Of a stretch of 33,121 bases of DNA, positions 1 through 7,883 are shown in pieces (the first letter of the stretch is position 1; each line of letters starts with the position of its first letter). A program made the position numbers and the translations under genes. Under the pieces are notes generated by a model. The model was not told the origin of the DNA. It made no database searches and worked only from the letters and a program-made list of their open reading frames with translations. Origin of the DNA: Atopobium sp. (GTDB lineage Bacteria; Actinomycetota; Coriobacteriia; Coriobacteriales; Atopobiaceae); NCBI GenBank assembly GCA_015258715.1, contig JABZHR010000011.1:1-33121 (forward strand), written 5' to 3'.

Positions 1-66
1 CGTAAGCGTCTGGGTTGGAAGTGCCCTTGGGAAGTCTACCATCACCAAACGTTGCACTTGCTTTGA
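1..66 (+). CDS. IS30-family transposase, C-terminal end only (partial)
   Basis: Reading from base 1 gives RKRLGWKCPWEVYHHQTLHL, one more Leu, then TGA at 64-66. This matches the usual ending of IS30-family (DDE) transposases, which finish with an RPRKxLGWxTPxEVF-like segment and a short hydrophobic tail. Only 21 residues are present because the gene starts outside the window, so neither catalytic integrity nor length can be judged. It is too short to be certain, but the motif is distinctive and the following sequence looks like an insertion-sequence end. Confidence 0.72.
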   Translation, partial: RKRLGWKCPWEVYHHQTLHLL

Positions 67-77
67 CAATTCAAGCC
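1..77 (+). mobile_element. Right end of an IS30-family insertion sequence
   Basis: The transposase tail overlaps a stretch at 51-76 (GTTGCACTTG, then CTTTGACAATTC) that resembles the right inverted repeat of IS30-family elements, in which the transposase stop often lies inside the terminal repeat. The exact outer boundary cannot be fixed without the left end. The element abuts the palindromic repeat beginning at 75; some IS30 relatives prefer palindromic targets. Confidence 0.55.
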
Positions 78-161
78 TAAAACTATAAAAGAATCTGTGG
101 ATTTGCCTGTTTTTGTCAAAGAATCGGTGCTCCAAATACAGATTCTTTGCACTTTTTAGGC
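75..161. repeat. Hairpin repeat, copy A (two ~30-bp direct units plus an inverted unit)
   Basis: Two direct units (75-104 and 105-136) share GCCT...AAAGAATC.GTG. An inverted unit at 139-161 reads CAGATTCTTTG...AGGC. The outer arms, 75-97 and 139-161, can pair as a long imperfect stem. A near-identical copy lies at 32856-32973. The outer arm differs between copies in a paired way (GCCTA with TAGGC here, GCCTG with CAGGC there), so the base pair is kept. Function is unknown. It is adjacent to the IS30 end. Confidence 0.85.
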
Positions 162-176
162 TCGCATGGCGCGCCC

Positions 177-188
177 GGCGAGAAACCC
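177..188 (+). repeat. GGCGAGAAACCC motif, intergenic copy
   Basis: Exact copy of a 12-mer found five times in this window. It is followed by GAGCAG, an extension also seen in modified form at 13310 and 25144. Confidence 0.75.
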
Positions 189-426
189 GAGCAGCTCGCG
201 GGGCCATCGCACACGCACACACAAAAAGAGCCCGGATGCCGCGCAATAGCATCCGGGCTTTGGTGTGTCTAGACGGAGGAGAGGGCCGTTGCTAGACAAG
301 ATGTGTATCGTACCTTGTTCGTGTACTGCGTTTATTCCCGCTTCGCAGCTTGTTTACACGAGCTTTACGTAAGGAGTCACTTCTCACCGTTGAGCGAAGC
401 CTCTGCCGGTAAGCGGTTTCCGCGTG
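189..426. other. Gene-free stretch between repeat A and the PBP4B gene
   Basis: Apart from the terminator hairpin at 229-259 I see no convincing gene. Short open frames here lack a ribosome binding site and any recognisable protein. Confidence 0.5.
229..259. terminator. Bidirectional rho-independent terminator
   Basis: An 11-bp perfect GC-rich stem: AGCCCGGATGC at 229-239 and GCATCCGGGCT at 249-259. On the minus strand it is followed by a T-rich run (CTTTTTG), so it probably ends the transcript of the PBP4B gene at 427-2424. The plus-strand T run is weaker. Confidence 0.75.
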
Positions 427-2424
427 CTACTTTCCAACAAACTCCGAGATGGTCTTGTACAGATCGCTTGCCTGGAAATCCTTGATAACCTTGGAGTCTT
501 TCCTCTGGTCGCAGACCTCAAGCAATGCCTTCAGGGAAGCCTTATCGGGGTCAGTCTGATAATCTGCCTCGGCCTGAATGAGCTTGTACTTGGCAATGAC
601 CATGTCCATGAGCTTGGCGTTGTTGCCCTCGGCGTTTGCGTCGTCAAGGCCATCAAATGCCAGCGTAGAAACAACTCCGTAGCCGCCGGTCAGGAAGTGG
701 TTGCCCACAAAGTCGTTAGGATTGACCTTGTTGTCAATGACAGGCGAGTTCTTGGTGTTAGTGAGCAGCACCAAGCTGGTGTTGTTGTAGACATCGATGA
801 CGGTAAGTGTGCCGGTCCAGCCGGTGTGACCAACGGTTGCAGCGTTTGCAATTGGCGAGAAGGCCCACTGGTAGCCAATGTGACCCTTACGCCTCCAGCC
901 TAAACCGTAGGTAACGCTGGTGTCCTTTGGCTTGATAAACTGGTCGTGAACGTCCTCGCTGAAGAGCATGGTGTTGCCGTAGCCACCACGATTCATAACG
1001 GTCTGGACAAGGACAGCCAGGTCGGAAGCGTTGGCAAATAGACCAGCGTGACCAGAGATGCCACCCATGGCGTAGTAGGCCTTCTCGTCATGGACCGTAC
1101 CCTGAATGGTGTCGGTACGCATGTTGTCAAAGGTAATCAGGCCGTCGCGGGTGTTGCCGTTAAGCTCGGTAGCTGCGATTCCGTCAGCCTTGAAGCCGTT
1201 GTCCAGTGGGTTGAACGTGACGTTCTTGAGTCCCAGTGGCTCGTAGAGAGCTTCCTTAACGTACTGGTCAAGGCGCTTATTGGTGATCTTCTCAATGATA
1301 AAACCAAGAAGCATGTAGTCTACGTCGGAATAGGCAGTCTTGGTGCCTGGGACGTACTGCAGAGGGGTCTCGATAATCTTCTGCAGAATCTCGTCGCGAT
1401 TCTGAGAGTACAGCTTCTGGTTAGCGTTTGGCTGAGGATCGTCAGGCTTCTCTGGGTTGTAGTTGCGGTTGTGGTACTGAGGATCTGGTGGGAATCCAGC
1501 CTGGTGCTCAAGAATCTCACGAACGGTAAGCTCGTTCTTGCCCAGGATCTTATCGCCCTCCTGGTCCTTGAAGTCTGGAATGTACTCCTGAACCTTCTTG
1601 GAAACGTCCAGCTGACCGTCGGTAACCAGCTTCTCAATTGCCAGGTTAGTGGCATACATCTTTGTGTTAGAGGCCAGGTCATAGAGGGTGTTGTCGTCAA
1701 CAGCCTTGCCATCTTTGATGCGAGAGCCGTCCTTGTTGTAAGAATTGACGTTACCGTAGTTGGTCTTCTTGATAATCTTTCCGTACCTGGTAACTACCAG
1801 CTGGGCAGAGGTGAAGCCGTTGGCAATCTCTGCGTTGATGATCTGGTCAATCAGCTTGAAGTTGTCGTTGTCGGCGTAATCCTTGGTGCCGTCAATAAGC
1901 GTTGGGTAGCCAATCTTGACCTCAAAGGTTGCCTGGGTCTCTTTAACAGTGCTGACCTGCAGGCGGTTATCGCCGTTGACGGTTACGTCGGAGATGTCAA
2001 TCTGGTTCCATGAAGAACCGTCAAGCTTGTCGGTTGGCACCTGGTGGCCGTTTACAAAGAGCGCAAAGCTCTGAGGCTCGGAGCTCTTTACATAGACGGT
2101 GCCCTGACCAGCAAAGCAAACAAAGCTGTTAAGCTGGTTGGTAACAAGAGAGTCGTCAAAGGCCTCGTTGTCGTTAAGAACAGGGAAGACCTTCTCGTAC
2201 TGGAAGGTTCCGTCTACGGAATCAACCTTCTTTGCAGTTCCTTTAGCAGCAGTTGCGCCACCTTTTGTCTGGCAGGCAGTAAGGCCAAGACCTGCAAGCG
2301 CGGCTAGACCAAGAGCACTTCTGCTGAGGAATTGCCTTCTGGTCTGTCCAGCAGGGGAGCCTGCGTTGGATGAATGCTCAGAGTGAGCGTTTTGATTCTG
2401 GTGCAAATCTTCGTTGGTGCGCAT
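427..2424 (-). CDS. Tat-exported lipoprotein, PBP4B/YfeW-like serine beta-lactamase-family hydrolase
   Basis: A 665-residue protein. The N-terminus carries a twin-arginine signal (R29 R30 in TRRQFLSRS), a hydrophobic stretch and a lipobox ending LTAC with Cys51, so it should be exported folded and anchored outside the membrane. Residues ~70-180 look like a beta-rich accessory domain. The class C beta-lactamase/PBP fold follows, with SNTK (Ser252, Lys255), YSD (Tyr365) and HTG (His533). The third position of the second motif is Asp rather than the more usual Asn. It has a ~100-residue C-terminal tail. In E. coli yfeW lies beside murQ-murP; here the gene diverges from murR-murQ-murP, so a role in trimming cell-wall muropeptides is inferred. 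The ribosome site GAAGGAGA precedes ATG 2424. It is longer than E. coli YfeW. Confidence 0.85.
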   Translation of the reverse strand: MRTNEDLHQNQNAHSEHSSNAGSPAGQTRRQFLSRSALGLAALAGLGLTACQTKGGATAAKGTAKKVDSVDGTFQYEKVFPVLNDNEAFDDSLVTNQLNSFVCFAGQGTVYVKSSEPQSFALFVNGHQVPTDKLDGSSWNQIDISDVTVNGDNRLQVSTVKETQATFEVKIGYPTLIDGTKDYADNDNFKLIDQIINAEIANGFTSAQLVVTRYGKIIKKTNYGNVNSYNKDGSRIKDGKAVDDNTLYDLASNTKMYATNLAIEKLVTDGQLDVSKKVQEYIPDFKDQEGDKILGKNELTVREILEHQAGFPPDPQYHNRNYNPEKPDDPQPNANQKLYSQNRDEILQKIIETPLQYVPGTKTAYSDVDYMLLGFIIEKITNKRLDQYVKEALYEPLGLKNVTFNPLDNGFKADGIAATELNGNTRDGLITFDNMRTDTIQGTVHDEKAYYAMGGISGHAGLFANASDLAVLVQTVMNRGGYGNTMLFSEDVHDQFIKPKDTSVTYGLGWRRKGHIGYQWAFSPIANAATVGHTGWTGTLTVIDVYNNTSLVLLTNTKNSPVIDNKVNPNDFVGNHFLTGGYGVVSTLAFDGLDDANAEGNNAKLMDMVIAKYKLIQAEADYQTDPDKASLKALLEVCDQRKDSKVIKDFQASDLYKTISEFVGK

Positions 2425-2911
2425 ATTGTCTCCTTCGGTTTTGCCTTAGGTGAAACACCTGCTATCTCAATTGGCTGAGATAATTTGCGCTTATGATGAC
2501 GTGCATTTCATCAAAATTGCAGCTAGTTTGCGTAAGTTGAAATAATGGGTACGTTAACGTACTGCGAGTGGTATCAAAAAAGCTGTCAATGGTATTTAAA
2601 TTTGAATTTTTTAGGCAAAAATGAAATATTTTAATCAGGTTTCACGTGGTCAAATGTCTACTAGGTAGTAAAAGTTTTTATGAAGTGATAGTAATGTGCC
2701 TAACATAAAGCAAGATTTTCACGACAATTGTCCCTGCATTACGCTGGGAAAACATGAGTAGTCGCGCATACAACGCAAACAGAATGCGCTCACGCTTGCA
2801 CACGCAATACTACCGTTTACGGCACTGCCTACTTTACAGATGAAATTTTTATGGCAACGTGAAACAATATAGTCAAACGTTTTATTCAACCGGACGACCG
2901 GAGGTGATTGC
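2425..2911. promoter_or_regulatory. Divergent control region of the mur locus, with repeated RTGAAAY sites
   Basis: This 487-bp AT-rich gap separates the PBP4B gene from murR. RTGAAAY or its complement occurs at 2450-2456, 2505-2511, 2621-2627, 2639-2645, 2840-2846 and 2859-2865. The 2621 and 2639 sites face each other as an inverted pair. The site at 2505 lies within a palindrome, TGATGA...TCATCA, at 2494-2513. A similar site (ATGAAAC, 4902-4908) precedes murP. RpiR-family regulators bind inverted repeats, so MurR binding is a reasonable inference. No single strong promoter was identified. Confidence 0.5.
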
Positions 2912-3826
2912 GTGAGAGGTGTTCGTCTTCGTCTGGAAGAGTATCGCAAGAATGCTAGTTCAGCTGAACGCGATATTGTCGACTATATTCTGTCTGATCC
3001 AGAGGCAGCAGTTGGTCAATCAATCCATAAACTAGCAGCTCAAACGTATACGTCTGCATCGACGGTTGTTAGGCTTTGCAAAAAACTTGGCTGCGGCGGC
3101 TATAAAGAGTTCCAGCAGGCACTTATTTATGAACTGGCTGTAAGTAACAAAAGCAACGATATTGCTGTCGGCGGCGTTATCGCAGGTGACACCACTGATG
3201 TAATCATCGAAAAAGTTACCGCAAAAAACATCTCTTCGCTGGAGCTTACCAGGCAATTGCTTGACGCTCAGGTTGTTGACTCAGTTGTTTCACTTATGAT
3301 GCAGGCCCATTCCATCTGTCTTTTTGGTATGGGAGCTTCGCTGCTGGTTGCAAGAGATCTGCAGCTCAAGCTTATGCGCCTCAACATCAACTGTAATTTG
3401 AGCGACGATTACCACTCTCAGATGCTCTACGCCAAAAACATGGGGCGAGAAGATCTGGCTATTGTGGTCAGCTACTCTGGCCTCACGCGAGAAGCCATTG
3501 AGTGCGCCTGGATTGCAAAAGCAAATGGCGCCAAGGTGGTTTCCATCACCCGAGGCGGAATTGATTCAGAACTGATTCACCGCTCCGACTTTGTTTTGGG
3601 TGTGGCAGAGACCGAGCACATCATGAGAAGCGGCGCCATGTCTTCAAGAATTGCCCAGCTCAACGTAGTAGATGCGCTCTTTGCAGCCTATGTAAATAGA
3701 AATTACGAGAAGAGCGTTAAGCGTTTCTCGACAAACTATATTGGCAAGCTAGATTCGGCTGAGCGCGTAGCCACGCTGTCATCTGACCAAGATTTGCCTG
3801 GTATAGCCAACGACGTTATTGCGTAA
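2912..3826 (+). CDS. murR: MurR-like RpiR-family transcriptional regulator
   Basis: 304 residues. Residues 1-75 form the RpiR-type helix-turn-helix domain (sequence around ASTVVRLCKKLGCGGYKEF). Residues ~120-260 form a SIS sugar-phosphate-binding domain, including VVSYSGLTREA. In E. coli MurR represses murQP and responds to MurNAc-6-phosphate; the same job is inferred from its place directly upstream of murQ. The start is GTG 2912, chosen for the strong ribosome site GGAGGT at 2900-2905. It probably controls its own operon and the divergent PBP4B gene through the RTGAAAY sites. Confidence 0.85.
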   Translation: MRGVRLRLEEYRKNASSAERDIVDYILSDPEAAVGQSIHKLAAQTYTSASTVVRLCKKLGCGGYKEFQQALIYELAVSNKSNDIAVGGVIAGDTTDVIIEKVTAKNISSLELTRQLLDAQVVDSVVSLMMQAHSICLFGMGASLLVARDLQLKLMRLNINCNLSDDYHSQMLYAKNMGREDLAIVVSYSGLTREAIECAWIAKANGAKVVSITRGGIDSELIHRSDFVLGVAETEHIMRSGAMSSRIAQLNVVDALFAAYVNRNYEKSVKRFSTNYIGKLDSAERVATLSSDQDLPGIANDVIA

Positions 3827-3861
3827 AAGTGCGTAAAAATCACAACACAGAAGGTGAAAAC

Positions 3862-4752
3862 GTGATTGATTTAACAAAGCTTGTCACCGAGACAAGAAAC
3901 CCCAACACCATGGACCTTGATCAGATGACCCCGCTTGAGCTGGTTAGCGTTATGAACCAGGAAGATCTCAACGTGGTTGCTGGCGTAAAAGAGGTTCTTC
4001 CCCAGGTAGCACAGGCAGTTGAGTGGGCAGTTTCCTCGCTTGAGGCTGGCGGCAGAATCGTCTATTTTGGCGCTGGAACCTCAGGCCGTCTGGGCGTTTT
4101 GGACGCGGTTGAGTGCCCACCTACTTTTGGCGTTTCTCCCGACGTAGTTGTTGGTCTTATCGCCGGTGGCGAGAAGGCCTTTGTACGTGCAGTTGAGGGC
4201 GCGGAAGATTCTCTTGAGCTGTGCGAAGAAGAGTTCAAGAAGATTGGCTTGAACAAGAACGACATTGCTATCGGAATTGCAGCTAGCGGCCGCACACCTT
4301 ACGTTATTGGAGGCCTGCGCTATGCTCGTTCTTTGGGCTGCAAGACCGTTGCTATTGCCTGCAATAAGGGCTCTGAAGTGGGCAAAGAGGCAGAGCTTGC
4401 CATTGAGCCTTCCTGCGGTCCTGAGGTTCTTACAGGTTCCACACGCCTTAAGTCTGGTACCGCTCAGAAAATGATTCTGAACATGATTTCAACTGGCTCT
4501 ATGGTTGGCGTGGGCAAGGCATATCAGAATCTTATGGTTGACGTGCAGCAGACCAACAAGAAGCTGGTAGTTCGTGCACAGAACATTACCATGGCAGCAA
4601 CTGGTTGCACTCGCGAAGAGGCAGCTCAGGCGCTTGAGCAGGCTGATGGTAATGCAAAGCTTGCTATTGTCATGCTGCTGACTCAGATGCCTGTTGACGA
4701 GGCTAAAGCTAAGCTCGAGGCAGCTCATGGTCATGTCAGAGGCGCACTGTAG
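3862..4752 (+). CDS. murQ: N-acetylmuramic acid 6-phosphate etherase
   Basis: 296 residues from GTG 3862. It cleaves the lactyl ether of MurNAc-6-phosphate to give GlcNAc-6-phosphate and D-lactate. The SIS-fold signature GAGTSGRLG is at ~70-78, the acidic residue of DAVECPPTFG (Glu84) matches the catalytic Glu of E. coli MurQ, and IAASGRTPYVIGGL follows. The C-terminal ATGCTREEA...ALEQADGNAK segment is also family-typical. The frame is open from 3829, but the preceding 11 codons do not match the family and GTG 3862 has GAAGGTG upstream, so the shorter form is preferred. It lies 35 nt after murR and is probably cotranscribed. Confidence 0.93.
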   Translation: MIDLTKLVTETRNPNTMDLDQMTPLELVSVMNQEDLNVVAGVKEVLPQVAQAVEWAVSSLEAGGRIVYFGAGTSGRLGVLDAVECPPTFGVSPDVVVGLIAGGEKAFVRAVEGAEDSLELCEEEFKKIGLNKNDIAIGIAASGRTPYVIGGLRYARSLGCKTVAIACNKGSEVGKEAELAIEPSCGPEVLTGSTRLKSGTAQKMILNMISTGSMVGVGKAYQNLMVDVQQTNKKLVVRAQNITMAATGCTREEAAQALEQADGNAKLAIVMLLTQMPVDEAKAKLEAAHGHVRGAL

Positions 4753-5008
4753 TAATTACAGTTGTAACAAATGACACACGCGTGAGCATTTTGTTTCAGT
4801 TGCATCGGTCAGTGGTATCAGCATGACGCGCAAGTGGTCGGTAAGTTTTGAAAAACGCTCAGTTTACCTGCAGTAACAGGGTGTTCAAATTAGGTCAAAA
4901 CATGAAACAATGAACCACAGGTATGGATTGTTATACCGCCAAGTTCATTTTTTATGTATTCTTGATAAGTATTTGTTGCAACATCGCAACGAGAGAAAGA
5001 AGGAAAGT
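4753..5008 (+). promoter_or_regulatory. murQ-murP gap with candidate MurR sites
   Basis: This 256-bp gap holds TTTGTTTCA (4790-4798) and ATGAAACAATG (4902-4912), both resembling the TGAAACAAT before murR at 2860-2868. This suggests murP has a second, locally controlled promoter. No convincing terminator follows murQ. Confidence 0.4.
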
Positions 5009-6496
5009 ATGGATTACACCAAGCTTTCAGAACAGATTCTTGCTGCCGTCGGTGGCAAAGAAAATGTTCAGAGCAACATGGTCTGCATGACCAGGCTCCG
5101 CATTAAGACCGCAGATCCTTCAAAGGTTGACTCCGAGGCCATCAAGGCTATCGACGGTGTCATGGGTCTGGTCGAGGATGCAGAGTACCTTGAGGTTGTT
5201 CTTGGTCCTGGCGTTGTCAACAAGGTTATTGTTGAGTTCTCCAAGCTTACCGGCGTTGCTGCTGGTGACGCATCTGAGGACGACGTTGTATCCGCAGCTA
5301 AGGACAACAAGGCAGCTCAGAAGGCTAAGTACGAGAACAAGCCTGTTCAGCGCTTCCTCAAGAAGATTGCTAACATCTTTGTTCCACTGCTTCCTGGCAT
5401 CATTTCTGCAGGTCTGATCAACGGTATCATCAACGTTATCAACTTCTCCACTGGTAAGGCTTTTGCTAACGAGTGGTGGTTCGCAGCTATCTGGACCATG
5501 GGTTGGGCACTTTTCGCTTACCTGCCAGTTCTTGCTGGCGAGAACGCTGCCAAGGAGTTTGGCGGTTCTCGCGTTCTTGGTGCTATGGCTGGTGCACTTT
5601 CCATTGCTAACGCTGGTATGCCTCTTCTTGCTTCCAAGACTGTTGACGGCGTTGCAACTCGTCTGGTTCACCTTCCATTCAGCCTCCCAACTGTTGCTTT
5701 CAAGGAGGGCGCATTTATCGTTGCTTCCTCTGATCTGTTCAACGCAGCAGCAGGTGGCATGATTGGTGCAATCATCTGCGCAATCTTCTTCGCATTCCTG
5801 GAGAAGAACCTGCACAAGGTTATGCCAAGCGTTCTTGACACCTTCCTGACTCCACTTTGCACCGTTATCATCGGTGTTATTGGTTCTGTCCTGATTCTTC
5901 AGCCTGCAGGCGCATGGCTTACTCAGGCAATCTTCTTTGTCCTCCAGTTCTTCTACGACAAGCTTGGCGTCTTTGGTGCTTACCTGCTTGGTTCTACCTT
6001 CCTGCCACTGGTTTCTGTTGGTCTTCACCAGGCACTTACCCCAATCCACGTTATGCTTAACAACCCAGAGGGCCCAACCCAGGGTATCAACTACCTGCTT
6101 CCTCTGCTGATGATGGCAGGCGGCGGCCAGGTTGGTGCTGGTCTTGCAATCCTCTTCAAGACCAAGAACAAGCGCGTCAAGAAGTACCTCACCGAGTCCA
6201 TCCCAGTTGGTATGCTCGGCATTGGCGAGCCTCTTATGTACGCAGTTACCCTGCCTCTTGGCAAGCCATTCATCACCGCATGCCTTGGCTCCGGTGTTGG
6301 CTCCGTAATTGCTTACCTCTTCCACCTTGGTACCGTTTCCCAGGGCGTCTCCGGCCTCTTTGGTCTGCTGATTGTCCAGCCTGGTAACCAGGTCTTCTAC
6401 CTGCTTGCAATGCTTCTTGCTTACGCTGCAGGCTTCGCACTTACTTGGTTCTTCGGCGTTGACGAGGATCGTATTAACGACGTCTTCGGCGAGTAA
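5009..6496 (+). CDS. murP: PTS system MurNAc-type EIIBC permease
   Basis: 495 residues. The N-terminal ~80 residues are a glucose-family EIIB domain with the phosphorylated cysteine Cys26 in VCMTRLRI. Residues ~115-490 form the EIIC membrane domain, beginning KKIANIFVPLLPGIISAG, with many hydrophobic helices. There is no EIIA domain, as in E. coli MurP, so an EIIA-Glc from elsewhere must donate phosphate. Its place after murR-murQ and before mupG supports transport of MurNAc, and perhaps MurNAc-GlcNAc, as the 6-phosphate. ATG 5009 follows AAGGAAAG; an upstream in-frame extension to 4910 is AT-rich and not family-like. Codon choice is strikingly uniform (GTT, CTT, ATC, AAC, AAG), suggesting high expression. 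Confidence 0.85.
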   Translation: MDYTKLSEQILAAVGGKENVQSNMVCMTRLRIKTADPSKVDSEAIKAIDGVMGLVEDAEYLEVVLGPGVVNKVIVEFSKLTGVAAGDASEDDVVSAAKDNKAAQKAKYENKPVQRFLKKIANIFVPLLPGIISAGLINGIINVINFSTGKAFANEWWFAAIWTMGWALFAYLPVLAGENAAKEFGGSRVLGAMAGALSIANAGMPLLASKTVDGVATRLVHLPFSLPTVAFKEGAFIVASSDLFNAAAGGMIGAIICAIFFAFLEKNLHKVMPSVLDTFLTPLCTVIIGVIGSVLILQPAGAWLTQAIFFVLQFFYDKLGVFGAYLLGSTFLPLVSVGLHQALTPIHVMLNNPEGPTQGINYLLPLLMMAGGGQVGAGLAILFKTKNKRVKKYLTESIPVGMLGIGEPLMYAVTLPLGKPFITACLGSGVGSVIAYLFHLGTVSQGVSGLFGLLIVQPGNQVFYLLAMLLAYAAGFALTWFFGVDEDRINDVFGE

Positions 6497-6520
6497 AAAC
6501 CACACGTTTTAGAAACGTTT

Positions 6521-6558
6521 ATCCCTCTTCTTAGGTATCCTAGGAAGAGGGATTTTTT
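6521..6558 (+). terminator. Rho-independent terminator after murP
   Basis: A 15-bp stem (6521-6535 with 6539-6553, one wobble pair, loop TAT) is followed by six T. It sits 24 nt after the murP stop and before mupG, so full-length mupG transcription needs read-through or its own start. Confidence 0.9.
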
Positions 6559-6588
6559 CTCGCCTGGCGCTTGGCTGGCGAGAAACCC
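6556..6588. repeat. Inverted pair of the GGCGAGAAA motif
   Basis: TTTCTCGCC (6556-6564) and GGCGAGAAACCC (6577-6588) face each other across 12 nt, giving a perfect 9-bp stem directly after the murP terminator. Confidence 0.75.
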
Positions 6589-6625
6589 GTCTTTTAGAAG
6601 CGTTTGCAATTTACTTGGAGGATTT

Positions 6626-7681
6626 ATGCGCACCGGAATTTCACTGTATTTTGCCAGTGGATATGAAGCTAATGCTGAGGTTGTAGCAAAAGCGCAGGCA
6701 GCCGGATGCCACTACGCCTTTACTTCTCTCCAGATCCCCGAGGAAGAGGGGATTGATTATCGCACTGAGGCTCGTAAGCTCTTGAAACTTTGCCGGAAGG
6801 CGGAGATTAACCTCATTGCTGATGTTTCTCCTGCTACTCTTTCAAAGCTTGGCGTTCAGAAGTTTGACGAGCTTGAGGAGCTGGGCATTACGTATGTTCG
6901 CCTTGACTTTGGGTTTGACGCGGCAGAGACCGTAGAGCTTTCTCGCAAGTTCCACGTGGTCTTTAACGCTTCAACCATCACCAAGGACGACATTTCCGCA
7001 TGGCGAGCAGCTGGCGCTGACTTCACTCGTTTTGCCGCCTGCCACAATTATTATCCCAAGAGCTACACGGGCCTTTCGCTGGAGCGCGTCGCACAGATTA
7101 ACGCACGCCTTTCGGCGCTTGGATTCCAGATTTTCTCGTTTGTTCCTGGCGAGATTTTCCGCGGTCCTCTCTACGAGGGACTGCCAACTGTCGAGGAACA
7201 CCGTGGACTTTCGAGCGATGCGCTTATTCAGGCGATGCTTGCTCTCTACGACGCTGATTCTGACATGGTGCTTATTGGCGACCCAGATGTTACTGAGGCT
7301 ACGTGGAAGCGCATCGGCCAGCTTGAGCAAAACTGCATTGAGCTAAAGACGGAACTCAAGCCTGATTTTGAGTATCTGTACGATAGACTTCAGACCGATC
7401 GACCTGATTCCAGCTCGTACATTATCCGCTCGCAGGAGTCCAGGCTGTGGAAAGACGCTCCCGTTTACGACGCAAAGCCTTCTACCTGGGAAACTGTTGC
7501 TACTGGCGCCATCTTGGTGAGTAGCAAGGCGTATGGCCGTTATGCGGGCGAGCTTTCGATTGCTCGAGGTCTTTTGGAGCTTGATGCTCGCGACAACGTT
7601 GCAGGTAGTGTCTGCGAAGAAGATCGCGCTTTCTTACCGTACATTCACTCTGGTCGCGGCTTTAGATTTATCCGCAGGTAA
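6626..7681 (+). CDS. mupG: 6-phospho-N-acetylmuramidase (DUF871 family)
   Basis: 351 residues, the usual length of DUF871 proteins. Family features visible are the opening GISLYF, the segment CHNYYPKSYTGLS, and RGPLYEGLPTVEEHR followed by DADSDMVLIGDP. In Staphylococcus aureus MupG hydrolyses MurNAc-6P-GlcNAc, delivered by MurP, to MurNAc-6P plus GlcNAc, and lies in an operon with murQ, murP and murR. The same gene company here supports that function. The expected fold is a TIM barrel with a small C-terminal domain, cytoplasmic, with no signal peptide. ATG 6626 follows the ribosome site TTGGAGGA. Confidence 0.88.
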   Translation: MRTGISLYFASGYEANAEVVAKAQAAGCHYAFTSLQIPEEEGIDYRTEARKLLKLCRKAEINLIADVSPATLSKLGVQKFDELEELGITYVRLDFGFDAAETVELSRKFHVVFNASTITKDDISAWRAAGADFTRFAACHNYYPKSYTGLSLERVAQINARLSALGFQIFSFVPGEIFRGPLYEGLPTVEEHRGLSSDALIQAMLALYDADSDMVLIGDPDVTEATWKRIGQLEQNCIELKTELKPDFEYLYDRLQTDRPDSSSYIIRSQESRLWKDAPVYDAKPSTWETVATGAILVSSKAYGRYAGELSIARGLLELDARDNVAGSVCEEDRAFLPYIHSGRGFRFIRR

Positions 7682-7718
7682 CCAGCGGTTTTCTTGCTAG
7701 TTAAGCTGATTACGTGAG

Positions 7719-7758
7719 CGCGCCATACACGTCGTAGTTACGCGGCGTGTATGGCGCG
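7719..7758. terminator. Strong hairpin downstream of mupG, no T tract
   Basis: A perfect 13-bp stem (CGCGCCATACACG at 7719-7731 with its complement at 7746-7758) and a 14-nt loop. No T run follows, so it may stabilise the transcript end or be a protein site rather than a classical terminator. Confidence 0.45.
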
Positions 7759-7883
7759 ACGGATCGCGTGGGGCGTACAGGGCGCGCGAAAACGTACGAA
7801 TGTACCTCGCGTGCATAAAAACTGCCTAATATGCACAAAAATTAATCAAGAAATTGATATGTCATTCAGAGGGTGCTGTTTTG

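Noticed and set aside
113..485. Small plus-strand open frames at the left edge
   Set aside because: They overlap the palindromic repeat, the terminator and the PBP4B gene end and have no start signals.
5120..6505. 461-codon open frame antisense to murP
   Set aside because: It results from the biased codons of murP, has no ribosome site and its product is not protein-like (many Cys, Asn and Lys in odd order).
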